Translations under genes and position numbers: made by a program
Origin: Adineta ricciae
Lineage: Eukaryota; Rotifera; Eurotatoria; Adinetida; Adinetidae
Length of the DNA: 64,000 bases
Direction: 5' to 3'
NCBI GenBank assembly: GCA_905250025.1
Contig: CAJNOJ010000279.1
Span: 1 to 64,000, forward strand
In this document: positions 22,523-35,160 of the stretch, piece by piece
How the letters are laid out: the number at the start of each line of letters is the position of its first letter
Numbering within the stretch: position 1 is the stretch's first letter
The notes under the pieces: generated by a model
Databases searched by the model: none
The model's input: only the letters and a program-made list of their open reading frames with translations
What the model was told of the DNA's origin: nothing

Positions 22523-25500
22523 ATGGTTTTGATAAGAAAAGCTCTATATTTGACGTTGTTTTATCTCACATTAATTCGATCGCAATTTCATCTTGAAATT
22601 ACTGATTACACAAGAGATAGTGTTGGATGGGAACACGATTGTTTTTATCTTCTTGTCGACACAGGTTACTTCAATGAACCTTTACAAATCATTCCATATT
22701 GTTTAAGCGAATGGCCAACAAAATGGGATATTCAAGAGAATTCTGCTGTACAAAAATACACGTTTGCAACGTTATCGAATCTTAGTATTACCAGTGAACA
22801 ATTATACGATTGGTCAGCACCAATCGATCTAATTGAACATTATCAATTCTATTTGAATCACAAGAATACTTCATATTTATCTGAACGAGTTGTTTATAAC
22901 TGCACATTACCAAGATTTGGTCCGCAATGTCAATACTCGTTCGAAGGATTCGAATCGTCGGATTTCTCGTTGAAAGATATTATTGAAAGATACTACTCAG
23001 TAGAATACGCTCCGACGACATTGACGTGTTATATGCATTTAAAATGCGACCGAGGTTTGCCGGAGATGTGTCTTGATTGGACAGAAATTTGTGATGGGCA
23101 AGTCGATTGTTTAAACGATGCTGTTGATGAGAAATATTGTGGACAATTAGAATTGAATCAATGCGATGCGAACGAATATCGATGTAAAACTGGACAATGC
23201 ATACCTGACATATTTCGTCAAGACTCTTTCGAGACCGCTTATAATTGTTTGGACAAGGTGGATGAGTATTCAATTTACTCGAAAACAAATGGTAAACGTA
23301 CGATGCAACCCATCTTTTCCAATGAAGATATCAGATGCGAAAGAATTGATCGATTAACAATTCTACTAACCAGTTCATGTGAACCCAAACGTCAGTCAAT
23401 TATTCGTGATCTTATGGTAACCAGTAAACCAGAGTTCGTATCTGATCAGTGTTGGTATGCATATCAATGTTATTTTGCTATTATTCATCAATACCATCGC
23501 ATATGTAATATTCTTTGTCCAAATACGGAAACATGTTTCGATATCATTAACAGCACCATATGTCCTGATATGTTATTCATTCCAAATACGCCACTCTTTT
23601 TTGGTCACGTCTATTTTGTTTATACAAAACAAACTGCTCGTAATCTGTCTCTTGGATCGCCACTCAGAAGAATTAATCGACCTACGTACATTTGTTACGA
23701 TGATCGATTATGTCAAGGATTTATTTCTAATAAAACAAAGATAGTATTAAATAATCTTACATGCCGTTCTCCGTTGGATTTTCCAGTGGCAGTTAATCTG
23801 TTTGCTCAAGATTGGTTGACAAGATTTGTTCTCCCTGCATTTAAATTTTTCTCGAAATGCAACGGTATTGTTGACATATGCAATGGTTCATCGGTTTATC
23901 GTTGTGCTAATACGTCGAAATGCATCAGTTACCAACAAATTGGCGATGGACACGTTGATTGTCGTCAAGACGACGATGAAAAGCAGATTGTTATTGACGA
24001 GATTTGTTCGAAGGACCGATTGAATATATTTTATTATTGTACATCGACGAATAAATGTATCCACAGGAAGAAGCTTTATGACCGAGAATGTGACTGTGGG
24101 GAAGATGAAAATGGTTTGTGTGAAGATAAAGATTTGATTCTTCATACTATTAGAAAGCGGATTGCATTTCCCATGACTTGTGATGGTTTTCCTGATTTAT
24201 TACCTATCCTTATCGACGGAAAAAACGAAACTGACGAAACTGGATGTGATCTATGGGCGTGTAATAATACTTATACACGATGTGATAACAATTGGAATTG
24301 CGCGAATGGAGCAGATGAAGTTAATTGTCAACCGTCACTACTTTGTATGCCTGAGCATATGTGCATACATTTGGAATATGCCAGAGACCTATGTTTTCCT
24401 GTAAAAAATGGTAGTGTTGATATTCTAAATTGCTTAGATTTGGACGATCAAAAACAAGTTTGTCGATCGAACGCATATTTAGTCAAGTTTGACGAGGATT
24501 TATGCGTGGATCCTCCATTGGAAGAATGTATATATCTTCAACAAGCTTATGCATCGGAGATAGAGTGTAATACGTTCTATCTTCCAAATATGTGCCGCCG
24601 AACGTCCGACTTAACAATATTTCATACTGAGTATGGTCGATTTTGTTCGCCGACAGATTATAACTTTTCCACATTTGCATATGAACAAAATATACAGCAG
24701 ACGAGAATACTTCCGATTCATTTCGCATTGGACGTAGTCGAACAACCTGTAATAGACAACACATTGAAGATGGAACCTTTGAAAGCAGTCCAATACAATC
24801 AGCGTTGCCATCGCGGCTTACCGCTAATCGTTTGGATCGATCGAGAGAAAAATTTAACGAATACCACATGCCTTTGCCCACCGAGTTTCTATGGGAATAT
24901 TTGTCAATATCAGAATCAACGCGTGAGTCTTTCGTTGAAATTTCAAGTGTACTCCGATTCTCAACAAACATTATTTAGTATTCTCATTTTTCTTATTGAC
25001 AGTAGTGAACAACGAACTGTTCATTCGTACCAACAGTACACTTTTCTTCACGCTCGAGATTGTGAGATCAAATTTAATAATTATCTACTTTATTCGAATC
25101 AAACAAATGACAACTCGAAAAACTATTCGATACATATTGATATTTACGACAAGAACCTTCTAAACTATCGAGGAAGTATATTAATACCAATTCAGTTTCC
25201 ATTTCTCCCGGTGAATCGCATCGCTACTCTGCTGACCATTCCACGCGTCAATGAAGAATTGATTGATTGCTTTGACGAATACTGCGTTCATGGGCAGTGT
25301 GTCAAATATGCTAATGACACCAAACAAACCACTTTCTGTCAATGTCATCCGGGATGGTCTGGTCAACATTGTTCTATTCAATATAATTGTACCTGTTCGA
25401 ATGGATCTATTTGTACTGGTATCACAGCTACCAATCGATCGATTTGTCTTTGTCCAATAGACAAATTTGGTTCTCGATGTTTGCTGGACAATTCCGTATG

Positions 25501-27218
25501 TAAATCGAATCCATGTTTAAACAATGGCCAATGTATTCCTCTTGATCAACATCGAATAGTTAATCAATCATTCTATTGTCGATGTCGAAAAGGTTTCACA
25601 GGTAGTAAATGTGAACATCCAACTACGAAGATAATCTTATCGTATGATAAAAATATCGTTTTGCCGCAGACGATGACAGTTCATTTTATTGAAGTTGTTA
25701 ATCAAAGCGATCCAAAAAATGGATCTGTTTTAGTTACGAATTCCATTCATAAAAAAAACAACGATCGTTTATTGGGCACATTCATTTCATGTCGCTTTTC
25801 TGGAATTGACAAATAAAATTTTTCATTTAATTACCGTTCAAAAGACGTACGACGCATCGGCGGAAATCTTTTACACGATTAATACAACAAATCGTTGCAA
25901 ACGTTTCAATGAATTAGTAGAGACAAGTATTGCTGAATCACATTTAATTCGTCGAATAAAATATTACCATTTCGTATGTCGACAGCATGCACATTTACTA
26001 TGCTTCTCAGATATTGATTTCTTTTGTTTATGCACTGACTTTGATCATCAACGTTTAGCGAACTGTTTCGAATTCGATCAAAGGAAACAATACGATTGTT
26101 TCGGTCGAAGCAATTGTGAAAATGGAGCGCAATGTGTTCAAGACAGATCGACTTGTCCCAAAACATCCATGTGCATCTGTCCATCGTGTTACTACGGCAC
26201 TCGATGTCAATTTTCATCCGACGGATTCGGTCTGACACTTGACGGAATTTTAGGTTATCACATTCAACCTCATATCAGCATCTACCGACAATCTTTAATT
26301 GTCAATATCAGTTTAGCATTTACGAGTATTATTACCATCGCTGGAATGATTAATGGCATTCTGATGATAGTTACGTTTAAGAGCAAAAAATTACGACAGA
26401 ACGGTTGTGGAATGTATTTGTTGTATACATCGATTGGCAATATAGTTACGATTGTATTTTTTGCATTGAAATTTTTTATTCTATTTATCGCACAAAGAAC
26501 ATATCTGACGAATCAATTGTTTTTACGTTGTCAATGTGTTTCAATTGATTTTCTTCTACGCAGTAGTATTCAAATAACTCAATGGTTACAAGCATGTGTG
26601 GCAATTGAACGAGTCATAGTTGCTCTCGAAGGCGTCAAATTCAACCAAGCGAAGAGCAAACAAATAGCGACGTATGTTACTCCGTTCGTTGTCATTTTCG
26701 GTACTCTGACAACCCTTCATGATCCATTTCATCGCCGTCTGATCGATGAAGATGATAATGATGAAGAAAGAAAACGAATCTGGTGTATTGTTGTTTACCC
26801 ACCTACTGTCAAGTTTCTAAATTCATTTCTAAATATTTTTCATTCATTTGTGCCTTTTATCATCAATATCCTCACTACAATTATCATCATTGTCAAAACA
26901 GCTCAACGACGAGTAGATCTCGCACCTGATCAACAATATTTTCGGCTGGTTATTGCACAAATACGGGCACATCGTCATCTGTTTACTTCATCGGTTATTC
27001 TAGTCGTTCTTGCTTTACCACATCTAATCATATCGTTTGTTTCCGGTTGTATGAAATCAGTCAACGATTCGGAATTGCTTCTTACTGGTTATTTTATTTC
27101 ATTCATTCCATCGATTCTCACCTCTGTCATATTCATCGTACCATCGAAGGCGTATAAAGAAGAGTTCTGGCAATCCATGAAACAGTATCGAACAAGATTA
27201 CAAGCTTTGCTATTTTGA
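22523..27218 (+). CDS. LDL-A/EGF-domain seven-transmembrane receptor (one frameshift)
   Basis: Two overlapping frames (22523-25816 and the frame running to 27218) make one receptor of about 1,560 residues without introns. It has a signal peptide (ALYLTLFYLTLIRSQ) and several LDL-receptor class A modules, such as CLDWTEICDGQVDCLN, CDANEYRCKTGQCIP and CDNNWNCANGADEVNC. EGF modules follow near 24800 and 25270-25620 (CQCHPGWSGQHC, CRCRKGFTGSKC), then a last EGF-like module (SMCICPSCYYGTRC). Seven hydrophobic helices start at about 26290. This is the architecture of the large bdelloid families of LDL-A/EGF G-protein-coupled-like receptors; ligand unknown. The reading frame moves +1 at an eight-A run, 25751-25758. 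After it, HVAFLELTNKIFHLITVQK continues sensibly, so the shift may be a base-calling error. A truncated, stop-ridden relative lies at 48926. Confidence 0.75.
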
Positions 27219-27265
27219 AAAAGACATTTTCGCTTCGCTTTATCACACATATACTTTTAAAAGTT

Positions 27266-28216
27266 TTAAATAGGAACAAATGCGAATGCATCTAAGTAGC
27301 TTTCCGCTGGATTGCTCGCTACAATTTTGCCATGATTTGTCAAATCGAATGTCACTATTTTTTGCGTATTGAGATTTTTCACAATCATTGTAAAATAAAA
27401 TCCATCATAACAAGTTCCAGTCGATGCTAAATAATCATTAAAATCATGAGATAAAACTTCCATTGTACCATTGTAGGGATTCAAACGGATTAACCGACAA
27501 CCACGCTTGCCTTCCGTTTCTTGTATACCATAAAAAGCGTTTGTTATATTATCGTAACATAAATAAGCTGGTAAACTGTGTTTAACAATTCGACTGATTT
27601 CTTTGCGACGCACGACATCAATACCTACAAGTGCATTATCGAAAGACTCGGATGCCACTGTCACGAAGTATCGATGATCTGTTGCATTGTAAAATATGGT
27701 CATTGAATTAGGTTGTACACCAGTGGATTTTGTAATATTAACCCATCGTTTAACTTTGAAATCTACAGGGTCTATTTGTATGATACTTACAGGATCATCT
27801 TCAACGTCACTCATTCGTAATGTATACAATTTTCCTGTACTACTATCAACACGTAAACCAAATAAGTCAACAAATGGTTCAGTGGGAAGTGGTCGGTATT
27901 GTTGTGTACCATTGAATGGATTAACCACAAGTACCGAAAGATCTGCTGTATCGCGGTTAACAAATGCTCTGCTACCAAAGACATAGAAAACCTTATGAAT
28001 AAAGTCGTAGGTAACATCATAAGCCTTGTAATCGTCCAATGCAGCAAGTGTTGAAAACTTTCCAGTCAATGGATCAATTTTACATAAGGAGTTTGATGTT
28101 GCTCCAGGTATATAGGTCGACCCTAATAAATAACCGTGTGGAACTGTTTGTACCACATTGATGATATTTAGAAGAATGTATGCGAGTAAAAATGATAATC
28201 GGAAGTTACTGTCCAT
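27266..28216 (-). CDS. Secreted beta-propeller-like protein (copy A)
   Basis: One exon of 316 residues from the ATG at 28216. A signal peptide (LSFLLAYILLNIINVVQT) is followed by repeated strands of the type 'hhhG-Stah.p...h.kIDP.tGkh', for example LLGSTYIPGATSNSLCKIDP, LYTLRMSD and IIQIDPVDFKV, and RLIRLNPYNGTMEVL near the end. This pattern of four-stranded blades with DP-x-x-G turns suggests a YncE/SMP-30-like propeller. Several N-x-T/S sites fit secretion. No enzyme motif is recognised. It ends 47 bp from the convergent receptor gene. Copy B (49979-50929) is the same length with about 20 substitutions, and both are intact. Confidence 0.6.
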   Translation of the reverse strand: MDSNFRLSFLLAYILLNIINVVQTVPHGYLLGSTYIPGATSNSLCKIDPLTGKFSTLAALDDYKAYDVTYDFIHKVFYVFGSRAFVNRDTADLSVLVVNPFNGTQQYRPLPTEPFVDLFGLRVDSSTGKLYTLRMSDVEDDPVSIIQIDPVDFKVKRWVNITKSTGVQPNSMTIFYNATDHRYFVTVASESFDNALVGIDVVRRKEISRIVKHSLPAYLCYDNITNAFYGIQETEGKRGCRLIRLNPYNGTMEVLSHDFNDYLASTGTCYDGFYFTMIVKNLNTQKIVTFDLTNHGKIVASNPAESYLDAFAFVPI

Positions 28217-28484
28217 CGATCTAAAATATAATTTCAGATTTCGAAATTGACATAGAAATGGAAAGAAAAAGAAAACAGTGACGCTGTATTTATCAGTTGA
28301 TAAGCGTAGAAAGAGCGAATGACGAAGTATTTATCCTTCGTCATTTTTTAGAAGATTCGATCGTGCTAGAAACTATCTAGTCATGCTGATGCTTCTATAA
28401 ACAAATGCAGAAGACTTGCAATGGACCGATAGCGTTACGGTACTCTGGTTATGTTAATTTATTTCTTTATTAAAACTAGTTTTT
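28217..28484. other. Spacer between propeller-like gene and GMC gene
   Basis: No coding content seen. Closely repeated at 50930-51197. Confidence 0.4.
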
Positions 28485-30469
28485 TTAAACCAATTCATCC
28501 TGTAAAATCATATCTGCTACCTTTTCGCCAATGGCATATGCAGGTGCTTGTGTATGTCCACTATTAAGTATAGGCATAATAGACACATCGGCTACGCGCA
28601 AATTTTCCACATTTCGAACACGTAGACGATGATCAACGACTCCCATAGGATCATTGCTGGGTGCCATTTTACATGTACCACCTGGATGACCACAACTAGT
28701 CGTGAATTCTCGTACATGTTCTTTCCAACCGTCCAAATCGGTCGGAATAGACACAGTTTTTGGCCATGGCCCACTGATAATGTCTTTGGTTGCTCGACCC
28801 TTCGTTAGCACTTCATGACCAATGCGACAACCTTCAGCAAGTACAGCTACATCTAAATCGTTCGTAAGATAGGCGTGATCAATGATCGGCTTGCTAGTTG
28901 GATCATTGGACGACAAACGTATGGTTCCCGTTGATAGTTGTCTGCACAGAAGTGTAATCAATGTGACAACACTTTCACCATTGATCGGGTTATTCGGATT
29001 TACTTCGGCATAATGAGGTGGACCGGAAAACAGTTCAGTAGTAAGAAATTCAATGTGAGGCTGGGTTGGTAATTGACCTGATGGATCATCACACTGCTGT
29101 TTCAACTTCTCGGCTTCCCAAACTGGATCGCGAATTGTTTTATCAATTCGTGTCAGTGCAAATGGATCGAATGGAACTGTTGACATCAGTCCCGTTTTCG
29201 TCTCATTCCATTCTTTGATTGCTGCGAGGACAGTTTCAGGATTATGAAAAACCAGTCGATCCAAGGTAAGATTTGGATCGCTCACTTGATAGGATGTAAA
29301 AGTCTAGATTGCAGTAAAAATTAACATCTAAATGAACTGAAAGAAAGACTACTAACAATAGGATGATCGATTAGATTTTCTCCAACACCAGGCAAATCAA
29401 TCTTACAATCAATATTCATTTCGGTCAGATGTTCTTTTGGACCGATGCCTGAATGCATTAAGATCATCGGAGAGTTATAAGCACTAAGCGAAAAGAAAAA
29501 TGAAGCGCTATTTGAAACTAACTGTCTTTTACCCAGCACTCAAGATGATTTCTTTTCTTGCTTTTATGATCATTGGTTGACCGTTAACATCGTCATGTGC
29601 TTCCACGCCAACTGCTCTATATTCACGATTTTCTGCATTCGATTTACCATTATTATCCACGATAATTCGATCGACGAATACTCCCGTTTTTACAGTAAGA
29701 TTTTCCAGCTTACAGTTGTGCACAAAATCTGCACCTGTACTACGAACGCCATTGTAAACACTGCGAATAGCATGTCCAACACCTAGAATGATCGTATCTC
29801 AATACTTTTCAGTAAGATACACTTCCGACATACCTTCGTATTCACCTTGAACAAACATATCTGGCTTGTACTGAAAACCGTAATCGATAAATGATTCAAG
29901 AGTTTTCTCTGAGATAGGTGCCAGACGATGCAATGATGTGTGTAAAGGTCCATCGGTACCGTGAACAGATAAATCTGCTTGGTGCCAATCGACGGGATGG
30001 AATGTTTCCGATGCTTTAAAATAAGGCATCATCTCTTGCCAGCTCCATCCTGGATTTCCCATATCAGCAATGCGATCATAATCCGCTTTAGCTCCACGAA
30101 TAACCACTGTTCCGTTCATTCCACTGGTACCTCCAAGAAAGCGCCCTCGGACAGTAATTAGATTACGATTGTTGCATCCTTTTTGAAGCACCATATCATA
30201 ATTCCAATCTAATTTGGTTCTATCAATCACCCCCATTCCACCAGGCATATGGCTATTGTAAATATCTTCGTGACTATCAAATAGAAGCAATGATTCAGAT
30301 ATGAAGTGAAAATTTGTAGAAAAACAACGAACCTGGGACCAGCTTCTAAGAGACAAACACTATAATGCTTTTCATTTTCTGCTAAACGTCGTGCAACAAC
30401 TGAACCACTTGTTCCTCCACCAATCACGACGTAATCATACGTAGAAACATGATCTTCTACAGAAGTCAT
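28485..30469 (-). CDS. GMC-family FAD oxidoreductase (choline dehydrogenase/alcohol oxidase-like), copy A, five exons
   Basis: Exons 30469-30333, 30273-29834, 29782-29533, 29483-29357 and 29303-28485 join in phase to 590 residues. Introns are 59, 51, 49 and 53 bp. The FAD dinucleotide-binding start is [19 protein letters not shown], and the second FAD signature is [15 protein letters not shown] later GMC motif is [15 protein letters not shown]. The C-terminal catalytic pair sits in [11 protein letters not shown] and [16 protein letters not shown]. The second catalytic residue is His where animal choline dehydrogenases usually have Asn, as in many fungal-type GMC enzymes. Substrate is unknown; alcohols or sugars are typical. 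The start ATG precedes the FAD motif by 12 codons. The first intron (30274-30332) is exactly missing from copy B. Confidence 0.88.
30274..30332 (-). other. Intron present only in copy A of the GMC gene
   Basis: On the minus strand the 59 bp start with gttcgttg and end with atttgatag, between exon sequences GGTCCCAG and TCACGAAG. In copy B those exon sequences are directly joined (near 52987). Splicing this segment restores the frame and the length found in copy B: 137 + 440 = 577 nt in both. Confidence 0.85.
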
Positions 30470-31373
30470 TCTAAAAACCAAATTGCACAAAACTTTCAAC
30501 TGAAATTCCGCACGATCACCACGTGTCTTCCTATGTGACAGTGGTTTGCATATTTATATAGATATGACTTTTTTCTTACACAATTACTAGTCACTGATAC
30601 ACTCTTCGTATCTATCAGAGAAAAACATGGTCCATTTTCTTTTTCTTTCATATATGACTTGCCTCGATACTGAAAGAAAACAGAAAAGAAACACGCACGC
30701 TCTGAAATATTTCGTAATTCTTTTGTCGTTCTCTACTTCACAATCTAGATTATATTTGCGTGTTTCTTACGAATCGATGGCAAAGTCAAAATAACATCAC
30801 ATCTACCTAAATCGTTCTCAAAGGATAGGATCCGTGAGGGAAAAGTACTGTTAATAACAATCCTACATAGCTAGTTGTCTTTTCAAAGTGAATTTTACAT
30901 CATAAAAGAAAGAAAAGAGTGAGTAAAACAATCAAGATTGTAAATAGATAGTTAGACATAATTTACGCTGTGGATTCTGCAGATAGTCTGTACAGAACGA
31001 CATCATTTTCATCATATCTGTCTTGAAGTAGAAAAATTGCTACTGACAACATATAGATAAGAACATTGTGCTAAATTGGAACGTGAATAAGATATTCGCG
31101 CTTATAGCGAAATGTGCGGATGAATATTTCAAAAGATTTGATCCACAACACCAAGTAGGAAGTCATCTTTTCTCATATTGTAGGAGCACGTGTAATCAAG
31201 TCAACAAGATTTGTAGATACTTCCTAAAAGTCTGGTTAACTTTAATCGTATAATATTTCAAAAAATAAATAAGTTCTGTTCGAAATATTCTTGACGTTAA
31301 TGAGTAAATAACAAATGAATTCTAAAAAGAGAAAAAGAACAGATTGATCTTGCAATAAACCAAAAACGAAGTG
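30470..31373. other. Intergenic region
   Basis: No supported gene. Part of it (about 30885-31240) is absent from copy B, so copy A has extra noncoding sequence here. Confidence 0.4.
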
Positions 31374-32162
31374 CTATGCCGATACATTGATGTATTGTAA
31401 AAGAGTCAATATTTGGTAAATATAATTCTCTACGAACAATCGAAGTGCCGATTTTTGATCATATTGCGTCAAGTCCGAATAAAATAAATAAATTGTTATA
31501 GGCATTGTTAGAACAATTGTGACAAATAATTGAATAAAAAGCATTCGAGAGAGTGTTCATTCTTTTCTTTTTCGCCGTTCATTTGACTCGATAATGTTTG
31601 AATAAACTTTCTTCAGTAAACACTTCAGATTCCAAAGTGTTAATAAACCAAACAGAAGCATTAATACAGGTGCAGATAAACCATTGATTATAATCGAATA
31701 AAAACTCATTTGACTTGTGCAAACTCGGTTGGTTCCATTCGAGGAGATTTTTATATTAAAGAAGATCAAACTGTAGATGCAAATGGCCATCCAGAATAAG
31801 CAGTTCAAGAGAATAATTGTCTTTGTGATACCAAAATGTAGAAACCAATGTTGACTTGATCAGCTTGTAAAATACCTAAAAACATTCGTCTTGTAAAACC
31901 TTAGAAAAATCTTTTCTTCATCCCGATTCATCGCTGCTAATAGCATGTACGATCGGAGTAACATTAAAAACAAGTCAACGCAATAAAACTGTAATTTATA
32001 AAACCAGGAGTAGTTCACAGATGTTATCGAAGAGAAAGTCAAATAGAGTGAACATGAACTTGAACGAAGTTTAGAACTTGAGGAAAAAATAATCACATGG
32101 AGAATCCAGCCGATATTACCAAAAGATATCATCAGAGGAATTGTCAGCACAAATAAAACGTT
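31374..32162 (-). pseudogene. Rhodopsin-like seven-transmembrane receptor, broken (copy A)
   Basis: Reading leftward from a splice-acceptor-like site at 32162, transmembrane helix 1 (VLFVLTIPLMISFGNIGWIL) and the SCSLYLTFSSITSVN segment typical of bdelloid orphan receptors appear. Later helices follow, including FWMAICIYSLIFF, VLMLLFGLLTLWN, and MLFIQLFVTIVLTMPITIYL before the stop near 31374. In-frame stops occur after NVFRYFTS (31860) and after RRKRKE (31557), and the loop between helices 2 and 3 is shortened. It is therefore very probably a dead gene. The equivalent in copy B is worse. Confidence 0.6.
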
Positions 32163-32458
32163 CTGAAAGGTGAGCAAGTCTTCTTCACACCATATTTTGA
32201 TAAATGAAATTGTTCGTAGAAAGAATGAACGAACATTTATTATGAAGTGGGATACTGGAAAATTTTTATTCGTTTTTTATTCATTGATGTCATTTTATAC
32301 TCGAAGATCGATATATGTAGGTCTCTCTAAAATAAAAAAAGTATATTTTCTGTTGCTTGATAAGATAACCCGTTAACAAATAATGGTTACCTGACGAATG
32401 CTTCTGTCCTTGACAAAAGAAAGATGTTTATCACTGTTTTTCTACCATTTCACCACTG
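32163..32458. other. Divergent spacer between dead receptor and sphingomyelinase
   Basis: No gene. It contains the 5' flank of the sphingomyelinase gene. Confidence 0.4.
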
Positions 32459-34758
32459 ATGGCTTTGCAAAGAGTTGCTCTATTCGTTTTTTTCGCTCTT
32501 GCCGTTTGTACAACAATCGATGCTGGAGTTATTATAGAAGATCCGATCGATGAAGTGATAGATGATGTGACAAGTATAGACACAAAACAGTTCTCTACCC
32601 TAATTAATTATCGTCAACGATTCGAACATTCGAATAATATGAAAGCACTGAAATGGATGTTTCAACAATATAACGATCCACCGGAAATATATTGCAAAAT
32701 GTGTCATATACTTCTGCCCATTGTGAGTAAAGATCGATTGTTTTTCTTAACGTTGATTATCATTTGTTCCACATAGGCACGATTACTTATCTATGCTAAT
32801 CAAACAGATCGATTTGAAAATATAACTGTACAACTTTGCAAAGAATTTAGTCTGGTTCTTGATGTTTGTAGTGGCGCTGTTCATGAATATAAAGTAAAAC
32901 ATTGCTATGAAGTCTATCAATGCATGTCTTTATTTCAAATAGGACGTCGTTTTTCAAGTTATTTCTCTGACGGAGTATACTGATAAAGCACTATGTGCAA
33001 TTACTTTGAATTGTGAAAAACAAACGGATTATCCTTCTTTGAATTGGACTGTACCGATTCCTGATGGAAAACCAACTCCACAACCTCCCAAACCACCCTC
33101 TGTAAATATTCACTCAATTAAACGAAGGTATTTGAATTGTATATCGTTTGTTTCACAGCCTAGTTCACCAAAACTGAACATGTTACAATTGGCTGATATT
33201 CATGTAGATTTCGAGTACAAACCAGGCTCTGAAGCGAATTGTTTAGAACCATTGTGTTGTCGAAAAGGTCTACCGTGTGAGTAGTGTGATGTTTACGCAT
33301 ATATTCATACCTATCTGCTTCTGTTTATGAATGTAGTACCTGGTCGTCCGGCTGCTGGCTTTTGGTTTGTCTTTCTCATGAGATACGTACGATATCGAAG
33401 AATACTTGTTTTAGGGGAACCAGTCTTCACTGTGATATACCAATCTGGACGGCTCAAGCCATAATTGAATACGCTGCAAGAACAGAAGAGGTGATAAACA
33501 AAACCCGATTATCTTCCTTATCCATTGTTCCTTTTTCATAGGTTGATTTTATTTACTATACTGGTGATACGCCACCACACAATGTATGGAATCAATCTCG
33601 TGCTGATCAACTCCATGCTATCTACACAATCAATGGTTTGGTGGCTCGAACATTCCCAAATAGAACAGTTTATGCAGCTGTGGGCAACCACGAAGCAGCT
33701 CCATGCAATCTTTTTCCAACACCTATCATTAAGACAGATAATATCTCTTGGTTATACGAAGCACTAGCTGACAGTTGGATAAATACATTCGGTCTACCTA
33801 ACAACACACGGGAAACGATCCTTCGTGGCGGTTTTTATACAACAGTTGTTCGTCCTGGTTTACGAATAATTTCACTCAATACAAATTATTATCATCACGA
33901 TAATTATTGGCTATTCATCAATTCGACAGATCCACTCAATCAAGTTGAATGGGTACAAATAAATGAAACACAAAAGAGCTCACGTCAGTAGTATTCTTGT
34001 TTGTATTTTAGTTGATACAATGGTTACAATATGCAGAAAAAAATAGCGAAAAAGTTCACATCATCGCCCATCATCCACCAAAAGAATGTTTTGCTGCATT
34101 CGGCTGGAATTTTGATCGAATTGTCAATCGGTATGATAATTAACACACGTTATCATACAATGATTATATCTATTTATTGAATAGATTTGAAAATACGATC
34201 TCTGGACAATTTTATGGTCATACCCATACGGATGAATTCAATATGTACTACGATAAAGATGATCATCAACGTCCTATTTCGATCGTAAGTGTATTCTTAC
34301 TACCTGTCCAAACATATTTTTGATATTCTAAATTTTTGTAGGCATACATCGCGCCATCGTTGACAACCGAATCGTTTTTAAATCCTGGTTATCGAATGTA
34401 CACACTTGATGGTGACTATCCGCAAAGTTCTTACTGGGTACTCGATCATCGTACTGTGATCATGAATTTAACAGCAACAAATTTTTACAATCGAACAATC
34501 ATACAGAATGAATACACTGTCCGAGATGCATATCAAATGGAAAATCTTTTTCCTGCTGACTGGGATAGGTTTATCAAGAGACTTGAAAGTGATATTGATG
34601 GACCATTGATGGGAACAGTGTATAAATACTACATGAAATCTAATGCAGATGGTTCCCAATGTACTCATGCATGTCGACGATCACTTCTTTGTAGCTTTAA
34701 AACCTCTCGTGAAGATCAACCACACGCCTGTGATTCAATTCCTCCTCTTGTTGCATAA
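32459..34758 (+). CDS. SMPD1-like: Acid sphingomyelinase-like phosphodiesterase, copy A, ten exons
   Basis: Ten exons separated by nine introns of about 49-60 bp. A signal peptide (LFVFFALAVCTTIDA) is followed by a saposin-B domain (YCKMCHILLPI, LCKEFSLVLDVC) and a proline-rich linker (PTPQPPKPPS). The metallophosphoesterase domain follows. Its metal and catalytic motifs are all readable: LADIHVDF (DxH), TGDTPPHNVW (GD), VGNHEAAPC (GNHE), HIIAHHPP and GHTHTDEF (GHTH). The end is a cysteine-containing C-terminal domain (CTHACRRSLLCSF). The enzyme hydrolyses sphingomyelin to ceramide and phosphocholine in lysosomes or outside the cell. One splice choice matters: the exon ends after DPLNQVEW at 33952 and resumes with LIQWLQYAEK at 34012. 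All catalytic residues are intact. Confidence 0.92.
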
Positions 34759-35160
34759 ATAAACTTATATCTTTTTTTGAAACACCGTGTTCACATGTTT
34801 TGACCGGCGAGATTAAATAAAATAATATAGATATGTTGCCGATATGTGTGTGTGACTTAAAAGGACATGTATTTCTCAAATGGTTTCTATCGGCCAATAT
34901 TCATTTTAAAATGTATAGATGTACTTGAATCAGAAATAGGTACTAATGCATTTGACAAGCAAACGACAATGCTCTCGGTTTCCTCGATTATAATGAAATC
35001 ATACTGGCATTAAACAGCAAAGCTCTATTCTTCAATTTATTTAAGGAATTTCTAAAAGGGGACGGGGTTTCTATTATGGGTAGGAGTTCACAAAAAAATA
35101 AGAATCGCTGTGGTACACTAAAACTCGTCGTCCATCAATGGATCAACGGTTTGATTCTAA
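34759..35160. other. 3' flank of the sphingomyelinase gene
   Basis: An AT-rich 3' region with no gene seen. Counterpart of 56875-57224. Confidence 0.4.

Noticed and set aside
27696..27986. Plus-strand 96-codon frame inside the propeller-like gene (also 50409-50699)
   Set aside because: It mirrors a conserved minus-strand gene with signal peptide; conservation of the plus frame follows from that.
30274..30332. Copy A GMC gene as a frameshifted pseudogene
   Set aside because: The 59 bp excess has GT and AG ends, and splicing restores a 590-residue product identical in length to copy B.
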